Assembly (NCBI RefSeq): GCF_000378505.1
Contig: NZ_KB900002.1
Span: 10,564-74,563 of the forward strand
Source: Modicisalibacter luteus DSM 23508
GTDB taxonomy: Bacteria; Pseudomonadota; Gammaproteobacteria; Pseudomonadales; Halomonadaceae
Direction: 5' to 3'
Length of the DNA: 64,000 bases
Part shown: positions 51,348 through 60,312 of the stretch, in pieces
Layout of the letters: each line of letters opens with the position of its first letter
Numbering within the stretch: position 1 is the first letter of the stretch
Position numbers and translations under genes: made by a program
The notes under the pieces: generated by a model
Databases searched by the model: none
Seen by the model: the letters and a program-made list of their open reading frames with translations, nothing else
What the model was told of the DNA's origin: nothing

Positions 51348-52077
51348 TCTGATCGTCCTTGCCCGCCTGCTCGACTATCCCACCGAGGAACTGCAGCAGG
51401 CCGCCGCTGAAATGCAGGCCATCGTGGCCAACGAAGACCACCTCAGCCACCCGCAGCGCGCCGCGCTGCATGGCTGGATCGGGCGCATCGTGAGCGCCGA
51501 CCTGCTCGATCTGCAGGCCGACTACGTAGCGCTGTTCGACAAGGGCCGTGCCACCTCGCTGCTGCTATTCGAGCATGTGCACGGCGAATCCCGCGACCGC
51601 GGCCAGGCGATGGTCGACCTGCTCGACCAGTACCGCCAGGCCGGCTTCGAGCTGAGCGCCCGCGAACTGCCGGACTACCTGCCGGTGTTCCTCGAATACC
51701 TGTCGACCTGCGACGAGGCCGATATCGCCCAGCAGTTGAGCGATATCGCCCACATTCTGGGACTGCTCGCTGCCCGACTGCGCGAACGCGAGTCCGATTA
51801 TGCGCTGGTGCCCAGCGCGCTGCTGGCCATGGTCGGCGCCGATCTCGCCATCGACGAACATGCCGAGGCCGTCAGCAAGGAAGCGCGCGACGACACGCCT
51901 GCCGCTCTCGATGCGGTATGGGAAGAAGAAGCCGTGCGCTTCAACGCCACCTCCGACGAGGACTGCGCGCTGCAGTCTGCCACCGGCCGTCGCCAGGCAG
52001 AACTCAAGCGCCAGTTCCAGGCGGACGTGCCGATCCGCATCGTTCCACCTACCGTCAACGCCGCCCAGGGTCACTAA
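51340..52077 (+). CDS. narJ: Nitrate reductase assembly chaperone NarJ
   Basis: 245 residues, TorD/NarJ-type all-helical chaperone that holds apo-NarGH for Mo-cofactor insertion. MRSLIVLARLLDYPTEELQQAA, DYVALFDKGRATSLLLFEHVHGESRDRGQAMVDLL broken over helices, ELPDYLPVFLEYLS and the acidic C-terminal tail are typical. Starts inside the end of narH; 17 bp before narI. Confidence 0.94.
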   Translation: MRSLIVLARLLDYPTEELQQAAAEMQAIVANEDHLSHPQRAALHGWIGRIVSADLLDLQADYVALFDKGRATSLLLFEHVHGESRDRGQAMVDLLDQYRQAGFELSARELPDYLPVFLEYLSTCDEADIAQQLSDIAHILGLLAARLRERESDYALVPSALLAMVGADLAIDEHAEAVSKEARDDTPAALDAVWEEEAVRFNATSDEDCALQSATGRRQAELKRQFQADVPIRIVPPTVNAAQGH

Positions 52078-52094
52078 GCCAGGAGCCTGTCGTC

Positions 52095-52772
52095 ATGAAC
52101 TATCTCAATGAACTGCTGTTTGGTCTGTACCCCTACGTGGCCGGGACCATCTTCCTGGCCGGCGCCCTGCTGCGCTTCGACCATGGCCAGTACACCTGGA
52201 AGACCGGCTCCAGCCAGATGCTCTCCAAGCGTCAGATGCGCCTGGCCAGCAACCTGTTCCACATCGGCATTCTAGTGATCTTCTTCGGCCACTTGGTCGG
52301 CCTGCTCACTCCGCACTGGGTCTACGCCCCGTTCATCAGCGCCGGCGCCAAGCAGGTTACCGCCATTATCGTCGGTGGCATCGCCGGGGTGATGTGCCTG
52401 GTCGGCGGCGCCATGCTGCTGCACCGCCGCCTGACCCAGCCACGCGTACGGGCCACCTCCAGCCGTGCCGACATTGTGATCCTCGCGCTGCTGGTCGCTC
52501 AGGTATCGCTGGGCCTGCTGACCATCATCCCCGCATTGGGCCACCTCGACGGCGGAGCGATGCTGAGTTTGGCCGAGTGGGCCCAGGCCATCGTGTTTTT
52601 CAAGGGTGGCGCTGCCGAGCACCTGGCCGAGATGGGCCTGATCTACAAGCTGCACATCCTGCTCGGCCTGACCATCGTGCTGGTGTTCCCGTTCACCCGT
52701 CTGGTGCATGTGTGGAGCGCCCCGCTGGGCTACGTCGGCCGTCGCTATCAAATTGTCCGTCGCCGGGCCTGA
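52095..52772 (+). CDS. narI: Nitrate reductase gamma subunit NarI (cytochrome b)
   Basis: 225 residues with five helices and two b haems, oxidising quinol at the membrane. MNYLNELLFGLYPYVAGTIFL, RLASNLFHIGILVIFFGHLVGLLTPHW (His ligands), IYKLHILLGLTIVLVFPFTRLVHVWSAP (His ligands) match NarI. AGGAG lies at 52081-52085, 9 bp before ATG 52095. Ends just before a hairpin. Confidence 0.95.
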   Translation: MNYLNELLFGLYPYVAGTIFLAGALLRFDHGQYTWKTGSSQMLSKRQMRLASNLFHIGILVIFFGHLVGLLTPHWVYAPFISAGAKQVTAIIVGGIAGVMCLVGGAMLLHRRLTQPRVRATSSRADIVILALLVAQVSLGLLTIIPALGHLDGGAMLSLAEWAQAIVFFKGGAAEHLAEMGLIYKLHILLGLTIVLVFPFTRLVHVWSAPLGYVGRRYQIVRRRA

Positions 52773-52781
52773 AACTGCCCT

Positions 52782-52814
52782 TGCTCGGCCAGGCAGTATT
52801 GGCCTGGCCGAGCA
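52782..52814 (+). repeat. Intercistronic hairpin between narI and ppiC
   Basis: TGCTCGGCCAGGC-agtattg-GCCTGGCCGAGCA, a 13-bp perfect stem without a T-run. The outer flanks (gaaactg / cagtttc) can extend it. It may reduce but not stop transcription into the maturation genes. Confidence 0.7.
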
Positions 52815-52845
52815 GACACAGTTTCACTGTTGAGGATTGATCAAG

Positions 52846-53661
52846 ATGCAACTGATTCCACTCGAAACCCTGCCCGCCAGTGCGCAGACCATGGCGATTC
52901 CACCAGTGTGGGTCGGCGACGTGAACATCCCCGTCGAAGACATCGCCCGGGAGATGCAGTACCACCAGGCCGACTCCGTGGAAGAGGCCCAACTGCAGGC
53001 GGCGCGTGCCCTGGTCGTGCGCGAGCTGCTGCGCCAGCGCTGCAGCGAGCTGGGCTGGGAAATCGAAGACAGAGAGGAAGCCGCCCTGGCTGCCCTGCTG
53101 GATGCGGAACTGGATGTTCCCGAGCCCGCCGAGGCCGACTGCCAACGCTACTTCGAGGCCAATGGCGAGCGCTTCAGCGAGCCGGTGCGTCTGTCGGTTC
53201 GCCACATCCTGCTGGCGGCTGCGCCGGACGACGCCGCAGCTCGCGACAGCCAGTACCGCCTGGGCCAGACGTTCATCGCCGAACTGCAGGCCGTGCCCGA
53301 GCGCTTCACCGAGTTAGCCCAGCGCCACTCCGCCTGCCCCTCGAAGGACAATGGCGGCGAGCTGGGCTGGCTGACGCCGGGCCAGACCGTGGCCGAGCTG
53401 GACCGCGCCCTGCAGCGCCTGCCCGAAGGGCTGCATGATCGGCCGCTGGCCTCGCGTTACGGCTGGCACGTGGTCAGCGTCGACCATCGCGAGGGTGGCC
53501 GTGCCCTGCCTTACACCGAAGCCGCCGAGCGAGTGCGCCATACCCTGCGCGAGCAGGCCACGCGCCGTGCGCTGCGTCACTACCTGCTGGCCATGGAAGC
53601 ACGCCTGGGCGTCAGCGGCGTGGCCCTGGACGACGACGCATCCGGTGCCCTGATTCAATAA
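52846..53661 (+). CDS. Parvulin-type peptidyl-prolyl isomerase of the nar operon
   Basis: 271 residues. C-terminal parvulin domain (about 120-220): VRLSVRHILLAAAPDD, FTELAQRHSACPSKDNGGELGWLTPGQ and GLHDRPLASRYGWHVVSVDHRE; the N-terminal half is helical, as in NifM/PpiC-like proteins. No signal peptide, so it is cytoplasmic. Similar genes follow narI in pseudomonads and probably assist NarGHI folding. ATG 52846 is preferred to TTG 52837 because GAGGA is 9 bp upstream. Confidence 0.88.
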   Translation: MQLIPLETLPASAQTMAIPPVWVGDVNIPVEDIAREMQYHQADSVEEAQLQAARALVVRELLRQRCSELGWEIEDREEAALAALLDAELDVPEPAEADCQRYFEANGERFSEPVRLSVRHILLAAAPDDAAARDSQYRLGQTFIAELQAVPERFTELAQRHSACPSKDNGGELGWLTPGQTVAELDRALQRLPEGLHDRPLASRYGWHVVSVDHREGGRALPYTEAAERVRHTLREQATRRALRHYLLAMEARLGVSGVALDDDASGALIQ

Positions 53662-53725
53662 GCCATTCCAGACGCATCCCGTAACTTCATATTGCCGCCA
53701 CCTGCGGGTGGTCGAGGAGGATCCC

Positions 53726-54307
53726 ATGGCCCACGTCCACGCCGATGCGCCCTTCGTGCCGCTCAATATCGCGGTGCTGACGGTCTCCGATACCCGCGGC
53801 TTCGACCGCGACGGCAGCGGCGACCTGCTCTGCGCGCGCCTCATCGAGGCCGGCCACTGGCTGGGCGACCGGCGCATCGTCCCCGATGATATCTACCGTA
53901 TCCGTGCGGTAGTTTCCGAATGGATCGCTCGTGACGGCATTCATGCCGTGCTGGTCAACGGTGGCACCGGCTTCACTCCGCGCGATACCACCCCCGAGGC
54001 ACTCGCGCCGCTGTTCGACAAGGCCATCGAGGGTTTTGGCGAGCTGTTCCGGCAAATTTCCTATGCCGATATCGGCGCCTCGACGATCCAGTCGCGGGCC
54101 ATCGGCGGCGTGGCCAACCGCACCCTGGTGTTCGCCCTGCCGGGTTCGCCCAAGGCCTGCGCCACAGCCTGGGACGGCATCCTTGTCTCACAGCTCGACG
54201 CACGTACCCGGCCCTGCAATTTCGTGGCCATGGTGCGCCCCGATGCCTCGCCCTGTGCCAGCCGCCAGCCGGCCACACCGCCAGCCGCCGCGGAGCCACA
54301 GACATGA
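53726..54307 (+). CDS. moaB: Molybdopterin adenylyltransferase-like protein MoaB
   Basis: 193 residues from ATG 53726 (GAGGAGG 5 bp upstream). MoaB/Mog-type fold of molybdenum cofactor synthesis: [18 protein letters not shown] at the start, [16 protein letters not shown] as the MPT-binding motif, [16 protein letters not shown] and [17 protein letters not shown]. Supplies Mo cofactor for NarG. Overlaps moeA by 4 bp. Confidence 0.92.
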   Translation: MAHVHADAPFVPLNIAVLTVSDTRGFDRDGSGDLLCARLIEAGHWLGDRRIVPDDIYRIRAVVSEWIARDGIHAVLVNGGTGFTPRDTTPEALAPLFDKAIEGFGELFRQISYADIGASTIQSRAIGGVANRTLVFALPGSPKACATAWDGILVSQLDARTRPCNFVAMVRPDASPCASRQPATPPAAAEPQT

Positions 54308-55557
54308 GCTGCGCCAGTTGCGATACCCTCACGCCCGGCCTGATCGACCTGGATGACGCCCGCCGTCGCCTGCTGGCCGACGCTCGGCCCCTGACGCCAA
54401 GCGAAAGCTGCCCGCTCGATGCCGCCCCGGGTCGCATCCTGGCTGAACCGGTCAATGCCCGCCTGGCCATGCCCGGTGCCGACAACAGCGCCATGGATGG
54501 CTATGCCCTGCGCATTGCCGATCTCGAAACCCACCCCAACGGTCTGCCGGTCATTCAGCGCATTCCGGCAGGCTGCGCCCCGGCCCTGCTTGCCGAAGGC
54601 AGCTGCGCACGCATCTTTACCGGTGCGCCGATCCCCGCCGGTGCCGACTGCGTTGTTCCCCAGGAGCGCTGTCGCATCGACGACCAAGGCCGTGTCCATA
54701 TCCAGGGCGAGGCGCTGCCCGGCGCCAATATTCGCCGACGCGGCGAGGAATATCTCGAAGACGCGCCGCTACTGCCCGCCGGCCAGCTCCTCGACGCCCC
54801 CGCTCTGGCGTTGCTGGCCAGTCAGGGTATCGTCGAGGTCGAGGTCTTCGCCCGCCTCAGAGTGGCGTTGGTTTCCACCGGTGATGAACTGGTCGAACCG
54901 GGCATGCCCCTTGCGCCGGGCCAGCTCTACAACAGCAACCGCGCCATGCTCAGCGCCCTGCTCCGGCAGCAAGACTGTGAGCTTGTTGACCTGGGCATCG
55001 TTGCCGATACCGCCGCCGGCCTGCGCGATGCACTGTGCCAGGCGCGCGACAGCGCCGACGTGGTGATCTGCACCGGCGGCGTCTCGGTTGGCGAGGAAGA
55101 TCACATCCGCCCGGTGCTGGCCGGGCTCGGCGAGTTGATCTTCCACGGCGTGGCGATGAAGCCCGGCAAGCCCTTCGCCTTCGGCCGCCTGCACCGGGCC
55201 GTTGGTGACGTGCCGCTACTTGGCCTGCCTGGCAATCCAGTTGCCTCGCTGGTGACCTGGCAGGTACTGGGGCAGGCCTTTGTGCAGGCCTGCCAGGGCC
55301 GCCGCCCGCGTCCGTTGCAGCAGTTCCCGGTCAAGGCGGGGTTCAGCCGCCGCACCACGCAAGGCCGTCGCGAGCTGCTGCGAGTAGTACTCGATCCTAC
55401 AGAGCCCAGCCCGGTAGTGCGTTTGGCTGGCGGCCAGGGCTCGGCCATGCTCGGTGCAGCCTGCCAGGCGGACGGTTATCTTATGGTGCCCGGCAATACG
55501 CCGGTGTTGGAGGGAAACGACTATGTGTTCCTGTCCGTTGCACAATTCGCCGTCTGA
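54304..55557 (+). CDS. moeA: Molybdopterin molybdenumtransferase MoeA
   Basis: 417 residues. Inserts molybdate into adenylated molybdopterin. MPGADNSAMDGYALRI (the N-terminal signature), IFTGAPIPAGADCVV, RRRGEEY, STGDELVEPG, CTGGVSVGEEDHI, MKPGKPFAFG and LGLPGNPVASLVTWQV are all present. Starts within the moaB stop codon (ATGA). The next gene begins inside its end. Confidence 0.95.
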   Translation: MSCASCDTLTPGLIDLDDARRRLLADARPLTPSESCPLDAAPGRILAEPVNARLAMPGADNSAMDGYALRIADLETHPNGLPVIQRIPAGCAPALLAEGSCARIFTGAPIPAGADCVVPQERCRIDDQGRVHIQGEALPGANIRRRGEEYLEDAPLLPAGQLLDAPALALLASQGIVEVEVFARLRVALVSTGDELVEPGMPLAPGQLYNSNRAMLSALLRQQDCELVDLGIVADTAAGLRDALCQARDSADVVICTGGVSVGEEDHIRPVLAGLGELIFHGVAMKPGKPFAFGRLHRAVGDVPLLGLPGNPVASLVTWQVLGQAFVQACQGRRPRPLQQFPVKAGFSRRTTQGRRELLRVVLDPTEPSPVVRLAGGQGSAMLGAACQADGYLMVPGNTPVLEGNDYVFLSVAQFAV

Positions 55558-56245
55558 CGCCGTCGCCAAGCGACGCTATCTACGCGACCTGGTACGCAAC
55601 GTGCCGTGGCTGGCCCAGTTGCCCGAAGACGAACTCGACTATCTGCTGCAAGGCGCCAGAGTCCACGTCGCCGAAGGCCGTGAATGGCTGTTCCGCCAGC
55701 AGACCCCGGCGCATTGGATTTACGTGGTGGTCAGCGGCGCCGTACGCCTGTTGCGTGACACTGATGATGGCCGCCTGGCGACGATTCGCTGTGTCGAGCG
55801 CGGCGGTACGCTAGGCGAACTGAGCCTGATTTTCCCGCAGCCCACCTACTTCTATTCAGCCGAGACACTACGGCGCACCCATGTGCTGGCGATCAGCGCC
55901 AGTCGCTGCCAGGACAGTCTGGGTCATGAGAGTTGCCGTGGCGCCTTCATGACCCGCCTGTCCCAGGAACTGACCGAACGGCTGGAGGACATGGCTTTGC
56001 TGACCCAGGCCGACGCAAGCGCAAGGCTAGCCAGCTTCCTGCTACGCCAGCTTCCGGCTGGTACCCAATTGCCGCACGCCATCTGCCTGAGCGTGCCTAA
56101 ATGCTGGCTGGCTGCCCAACTGGCCATGACGCCAGAGACTCTTTCCCGGTTATTGGGCCGGCTAAGCCGGGCCGGAGCAATCCTCGTCGAGCGCCACCAA
56201 TTAGTGATCCTCGACCGAGAAAAACTGTATGCCTACAGTAGATAA
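55523..56245 (+). CDS. dnr: Crp/Fnr-family regulator without Fe-S cysteines (Dnr-like)
   Basis: 240 residues from ATG 55523 (GGAGGG 9 bp upstream), overlapping moeA by 35 bp. Cyclic-nucleotide-type sensor fold (LLQGARVHVAEGREWLFRQQ, IYVVVSGAVRLLRD, GGTLGELSLIF) and a helix-turn-helix with KCWLAAQLAMTPETLSRLLGRLSRAG, in which E..SR fits TTGAT half-sites. It lacks the FNR four-Cys pattern (only an N-terminal CSC), so NO sensing through haem, as in Dnr, is inferred. Location in the nar/moa cluster supports this. Confidence 0.8.
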   Translation: MCSCPLHNSPSDAVAKRRYLRDLVRNVPWLAQLPEDELDYLLQGARVHVAEGREWLFRQQTPAHWIYVVVSGAVRLLRDTDDGRLATIRCVERGGTLGELSLIFPQPTYFYSAETLRRTHVLAISASRCQDSLGHESCRGAFMTRLSQELTERLEDMALLTQADASARLASFLLRQLPAGTQLPHAICLSVPKCWLAAQLAMTPETLSRLLGRLSRAGAILVERHQLVILDREKLYAYSR

Positions 56246-56295
56246 GAATGCCGCTCCTGCTGCCTACGGGCTGCCAACCAAATCGAAGGTAGAAT

Positions 56296-57285
56296 ATGAA
56301 CAAACTGGTGGATGATTTCGGTCGTCGTATCCGCTACCTGCGTCTCTCCGTGACTGATCGCTGCGATTTTCGCTGTGTGTACTGCATGGGGGAGGACATG
56401 ACTTTCTTGCCCCGCGCCCGGGTGTTGACGCTGGAAGAACTCACCGCACTGTCGCGCGCCTTCGTCGAACTGGGTGTGGAGAAGATCCGTCTGACCGGAG
56501 GTGAACCGTTGGTGCGTCATGGCGTCACCGACCTGGTCGAGTCCATTGGCGCCCTACCGGGCCTTCGTGACTTCGCCATGACCACCAACGGCAGCGGGTT
56601 GGTCAAACATGCAGAGGCGTTAAGGCGCGGCGGGCTCGCCCGGCTCAACGTTAGCCTCGACACCTTGGATCCTGAGCGCTTTCGGGACCTGACCCGCACC
56701 GGCGACCTCAGCCGGGTTATCGCCGGTATCCGCGCCGCGCGTGAGGCCGGCTTCGAACATATCAAGCTCAATGCAGTGATTCTCAAAGGGCGCAATGATG
56801 ACGAGGTATCCGACCTGGTCGAGTTTGCCCGCCGCGAACGGCTCGACATCAGCTTCATCGAGGAGATGCCGCTGGGCCAGGTGACCGAGCATGATCGCGC
56901 CGCCACCTTCTGCTCTAGCGATGATGTACGTGCCCTCATCGAGCGGCATCATGCGCTGCTGCCTTCCACCGAGAGCACCCTGGGCCCATCGCGCTACTAC
57001 CGCATGACCGATAGTGACACACGCATCGGCTTCATCTCCCCGCACAGTCACAATTTCTGCAGTGCGTGTAACCGCGTCCGAGTCACCGCCGAGGGTCGCT
57101 TGCTGCTGTGCCTGGGCAACGAGCACTCGCTGGACCTGCGTGGCGTGATGCGCCGTTACCCCGGTGACGGCGACCGACTCAAAGCGGCCATCGTCGATGC
57201 CATGCGCCTCAAACCCGAGCGCCACCACTTCACAACCGATGGCGATGTGCAGGTGGTTCGCTTCATGAACATGACGGGAGGGTGA
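56296..57285 (+). CDS. moaA: GTP 3',8-cyclase MoaA
   Basis: 329 residues. First step of molybdopterin synthesis, a radical SAM enzyme. Cluster 1 is CDFRCVYC (in [17 protein letters not shown]), LTGGEPLVR is the GGEP motif, and the C-terminal cluster is CSACNR...LCLG; the protein ends MNMTGG, keeping the essential Gly-Gly tail. Last gene of the nar-moa set; the sequence after it becomes IS debris. Confidence 0.96.
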   Translation: MNKLVDDFGRRIRYLRLSVTDRCDFRCVYCMGEDMTFLPRARVLTLEELTALSRAFVELGVEKIRLTGGEPLVRHGVTDLVESIGALPGLRDFAMTTNGSGLVKHAEALRRGGLARLNVSLDTLDPERFRDLTRTGDLSRVIAGIRAAREAGFEHIKLNAVILKGRNDDEVSDLVEFARRERLDISFIEEMPLGQVTEHDRAATFCSSDDVRALIERHHALLPSTESTLGPSRYYRMTDSDTRIGFISPHSHNFCSACNRVRVTAEGRLLLCLGNEHSLDLRGVMRRYPGDGDRLKAAIVDAMRLKPERHHFTTDGDVQVVRFMNMTGG

Positions 57286-57385
57286 CCTAAGTTTAATTAA
57301 CTAAAGTTGCATGCTGTTGTGTGACTGCCACGCCGATAGCGAACGTATAAGGAGCATTCACTCCTTTGCGCAGGAGATTCGCTTG

Positions 57386-57541
57386 GTGGCAACAACACAT
57401 AAGCCACGCCGCGGTTTTTAACTCAGCCTGCAGGACAAGGTCCTGCTGCTGGTGCTGACCCCGCTGCTGCTGCTGACCACCGCGCTGATCGGGGTGGTCA
57501 CCTATGACCTGGTCCAGGCCTCGCGTAGCGCGCTGGCCTGA
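57386..57541 (+). pseudogene. N-terminal fragment of a membrane sensor (chemoreceptor-like)
   Basis: GTG 57386 with CAGGAG upstream begins VATTHKPRRGF, then an in-frame TAA (57419-57421), then LSLQDKVLLLVLTPLLLLTT and ALIGVVTYDLVQASRSALA, a membrane helix followed by the start of a periplasmic helix as in methyl-accepting chemotaxis proteins. The frame ends at the TGA provided by the IS terminus at 57539. Only about 50 codons survive. Confidence 0.6.
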
Positions 57542-58293
57542 CCTTCTCCCATAAACCGGTCCATCACCAATGTGGGATTTCCGCTACGTTTACCCTGATA
57601 GCAGGAGATCTCGCGGTGAAGCGTAACCGACATACCGAAGAGCAGATCATCAGCGTCCTCAAGGCCAATGAGCGCGGCGTATCGGTCGCCGAGCTGGCCC
57701 AGCAGAACGGCGTGACCGAGCGCTGGAAGGCCAAGTACAGCGGCATGGAGGTCTCAGAGGCCAAGCGCCTACGGGAACTGGAGACAGAGAACGCCCGGCT
57801 CAAGAAGATGTTGGCGGAAAGCGCTCTCGACAATGCCGCGCTCAATGAGATCGTCTCGGGAAAGTGGTGACGCCCGAAGCGAAGCGGCGTGCGGTAAAGC
57901 ACTTAGTGACAGGCGGCTGGATCAGCCAGCGAGGTGCCTGCCGATTGCTGGGCCTGGCAAGATCGGTGGCTCGGTACCAGGCAATGCCGCGTGACGATGG
58001 GCCGCTTCGGGCACGCCTGCAAGCCTTGGCGACCGGCTATTCCCGCCACGGCTATTTGCTGCTGCATGCCTTGTTGCGTCAGGAGGGCCTGGTGATCAAC
58101 CGCAAGCGTACTTGCCGGCTGTACTACGAGCATGGCCTTCAGGTCCGAACCCCGCCGGCGCAAGCGGCTGATACGGCCGAGGGCACCGATGCCACTCCCG
58201 GACCGCCCCAACCAGCACTGGTCGATGGACTTCGTATCGGATCAGTTGGCCTCGGGGCGTCGGTTTCGTGTCCTGAACATCGTGGACGAAATC
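57539..58293 (+). mobile_element. IS3-family (IS407-like) element, copy 1, right half missing
   Basis: Left terminal repeat TGACCTTCTCCC at 57539-57550 corresponds to the inverted right end of copy 2 (60178-60189). Contains orfA at 57616-57870 (GTG start; a 12-bp deletion removes QTNY) and the first part of orfB from 57864, with one extra C (about 58146) that breaks the frame after LQVRT. Similarity to copy 2 ends abruptly at about 58293 (NIVDE), so the DDE core is gone. Inactive. Confidence 0.85.
57616..57870 (+). pseudogene. IS transposase OrfA, copy 1 (internal 12-bp deletion)
   Basis: 84 residues, MKRNRHTEEQIISVLKANER... with a helix-turn-helix and a C-terminal coiled coil (LRELETENARLKKMLAESAL). 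Compared with copy 2 it lacks four residues between GVTE and RWKAKYS. Confidence 0.8.
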
Positions 58294-58485
58294 ATCTATA
58301 CCCTTAGCGTCGCCGGTAGCCAAGCTTTCACCGTATTGAACTGGTCAATCTCGGCCATCGTGTTTTTCCTGTTGACCTTGTATGCCCTGAGCGCCGCCCT
58401 GAATACGATCGATGTCGGCATAGGCGATGAAGGTGCGCAAGTACGCCACCACACAGGCCCTCGAGCCATTCAATCTCTGGAATAG
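58294..58485 (+). pseudogene. Membrane protein fragment adjoining IS copy 1
   Basis: In frame by chance with the IS orfB remnant: IIYTLSVAGSQAFTVLNWS, then a helix ISAIVFFLLTLYALSAALN and a short polar end, stop at 58485. It is the end of an unidentified membrane protein. The following 58486-58790 shows no gene I can support. Confidence 0.35.
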
Positions 58486-58855
58486 AAAAAGAAGTATCTT
58501 GTGAGTGCCCCATAAACTCGGCCCAGGCCGAAGGCGATGTCGCCGCCCTGTTCCGTCCCGATGATTGGAGCCGCTCGATCCGCCTCGGCGCCGTGGTACC
58601 GCACGCCGATGTTGGGCCTGAAGCGGAAAAGCAAGCATGGCCCGGGCGAAGAACGTGCCCTGGCTAAATTGGGTGTCCGCCGATTGGCGATCGTCAATCC
58701 GCCGTGGTTTGACGCCCTCGATACGCCAACAATCGACCTAGCTCGAAACAGAGAGGGTCTCGGCACCCTCCCCTAGGCTAGCCGAAACCATCGTCTGCAC
58801 GAAAATGGAGTCTGTAAACAACAGGTTACCTAACATCTATAAAGATCAAGGAAAC

Positions 58856-58994
58856 TTTCACCTTATGCTATAAATGGAGTGGATATTTTCAACTTATGCA
58901 ATAATATGAGAAATATAAACCTACAGACAGTAATTTGCGACACGCATTAAAATCATAGCCTTACGTTGTTGTGATTTTTCAGCTTATGCTTTAA
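58856..58994 (+). repeat. Three copies of a short motif in an AT-rich block
   Basis: TTTCA-N-CTTATGC-NN-TAA occurs at 58856-58873, 58887-58904 and 58977-58994; the first two are 31 bp apart, the third 90 bp later and abuts the left end of IS copy 2. The surrounding 58800-59000 is clearly richer in A+T than the rest. No function assigned. Confidence 0.6.
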
Positions 58995-59063
58995 CCCACA
59001 AAACCAGCCCACCGGCGATGTGAGATTTCCGCTACGTTTACCCTGATAGCAGGAGATCTCGCG

Positions 59064-59330
59064 ATGAAGCGTAACCGACATACCGAAGAGCAGATCTTCA
59101 GTATCCTCAAGGCCAACGAGCGCGGCGTCTCGATCGCCGAGCTGGCCCGGCAGAATAGCGTGACCGAGCAGACTAACTATCGCTGGAAGGCCAAGTACAG
59201 CGGCATGGAGGTTTCGGAGGCCAAGCGTCTGCGCGAGTTGGAAACCGAGAATGCTCAACTGAAGAAGCTGCTGGCAGAAAGTGCCCTCGATAATGCCGCC
59301 CTCAAGGAGATCGTCTCGGGAAAGTGGTGA
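59064..59330 (+). CDS. IS transposase OrfA, copy 2 (intact)
   Basis: 88 residues. IS3/IS407-type OrfA: helix-turn-helix in TEEQIFSILKANERGVSIAELARQ...VTEQTNYRWKAKYSG and a leucine-rich coiled coil (RLRELETENAQLKKLLAESAL) for oligomerisation. The last 7 bases overlap orfB. AGGAGAT lies 9 bp before ATG 59064. Intact, but without a functional OrfB from this copy it cannot transpose. Confidence 0.88.
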   Translation: MKRNRHTEEQIFSILKANERGVSIAELARQNSVTEQTNYRWKAKYSGMEVSEAKRLRELETENAQLKKLLAESALDNAALKEIVSGKW

Positions 59331-60141
59331 CGCCCGAAGCGAAGCGGCGTGCGGTACAGCACCTGGTGACAGGCGGCTGGCTCAGCCAGCGAGGTGCCTG
59401 CCGACTACTGGGCCTGGCAAGATCCGTGGCTCGGTATCAGGCGATACCGCGAGACGATGCGCCGCTTCGGGCACGCCTGCAAGCCTTGGCGACCTGCTAT
59501 CCCCGCTACGGCTACTTGCTGCTGCATGCGCTGTTGCGTCAGGAAGGCCTGGTGATCAACCGCAAGCGTACCTACCGACTGTACTGCGAACATGGCCTTC
59601 AGGTCCGAACCCGCCGGCGCAAGCGGCTGTCCGACCGAGGACACCGATGCCACTGCCGGACCGCCCCAACCAGCGCTGGTCGCTGGACTTTGTCTCGGAT
59701 CAGCTGGCCTCAGGGCGTCGCTTCCGCGTGCTGAATATCGTAGATGACTTCAGCCGGGAGTGTATCGGCCAACTGGTGGATACCTCCATTTCCGGGCGTC
59801 GCTTGGCTCGGTTCCTGGACGAGATCGCGCAGCAGCGCTCACTGCCGACCTCGATTGTCTGCGATAACGGGCCGGAGCTGACCAGCAAGGCGATGTTCTT
59901 CTGGGCGCGTGAGCGGAAGGTGACCCTGGCCTTCATCCAGCCGGGCAAGCCGACGCAGAATGCGTTCATAGAGAGCTTCAACGGCAAGTTTCGAGACGGC
60001 TGCCTCAACCAGCACTGGCTCCTGAGCCTGGCGGATGCACGATACGAAATTATGCAATGGAGAACTCACTATAACCACGTCAGACCGCACAGCTCGCTGG
60101 GCTATTTACCACCTGTAGCGTATGCCCAGCAATGTGCATGA
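59324..60141 (+). pseudogene. IS transposase OrfB, copy 2, one-base deletion
   Basis: Frame 1 gives MVTPEAKRRAVQHLVTGGW ... TYRLYCEHGLQVRTRRRKRL; at about 59626-59632 one base is missing relative to copy 1 and the DDE core continues in another frame: QRWSLDFVSDQL, VLNIVDDFSRE, VCDNGPELTSK and FIESFNGKFRDGCLN, ending SSLGYLPPVAYAQQCA. All three catalytic acids are present in the second part. Confidence 0.82.
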
Positions 60142-60189
60142 AAAGCGGCTTCTCACATCAAAGGCGGACCTAAACCAGGGGGAAGGTCA

Positions 60190-60312
60190 GAAGCCATGAA
60201 ACCTTTAGCAAGCCATATCGAAGGCGGCATTGTTCGAAATTGCGGCCACTACATGCCTGAAGAGCAGCCTGATGAGATCGGAAGAAGAATGATAGAATTC
60301 TTCAAAAGATGA
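60190..60312 (+). pseudogene. Alpha/beta-hydrolase C-terminal fragment
   Basis: Directly after the IS right end the frame reads EAMKPLASHIEGGIVRNCGH then YMPEEQPDEIGRRMIEFFKR and TGA at 60310-60312. The CGH..PEEQP block is the catalytic His region of epoxide-hydrolase-like alpha/beta hydrolases. The N-terminal part is not found on the other side of the IS. Confidence 0.7.

Larger units (their letters stand above)
58995..60189 (+). mobile_element. IS3-family (IS407-like) element, copy 2
   Basis: Same element as copy 1, complete in length. Right end GGGGGAAGGTCA (60178-60189) is the inverse of TGACCTTCTCCC in copy 1; the left terminus (around 58995) is degenerate. Contains intact orfA and an orfB broken by one missing base. 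It interrupts a hydrolase gene whose tail is at 60190-60312. Confidence 0.82.

Noticed and set aside
57616-60141. Two IS copies flanking 58294-58994 as a composite transposon
   Set aside because: Copy 1 lacks its right half and both orfB frames are broken; the material between is fragmentary with no cargo gene.
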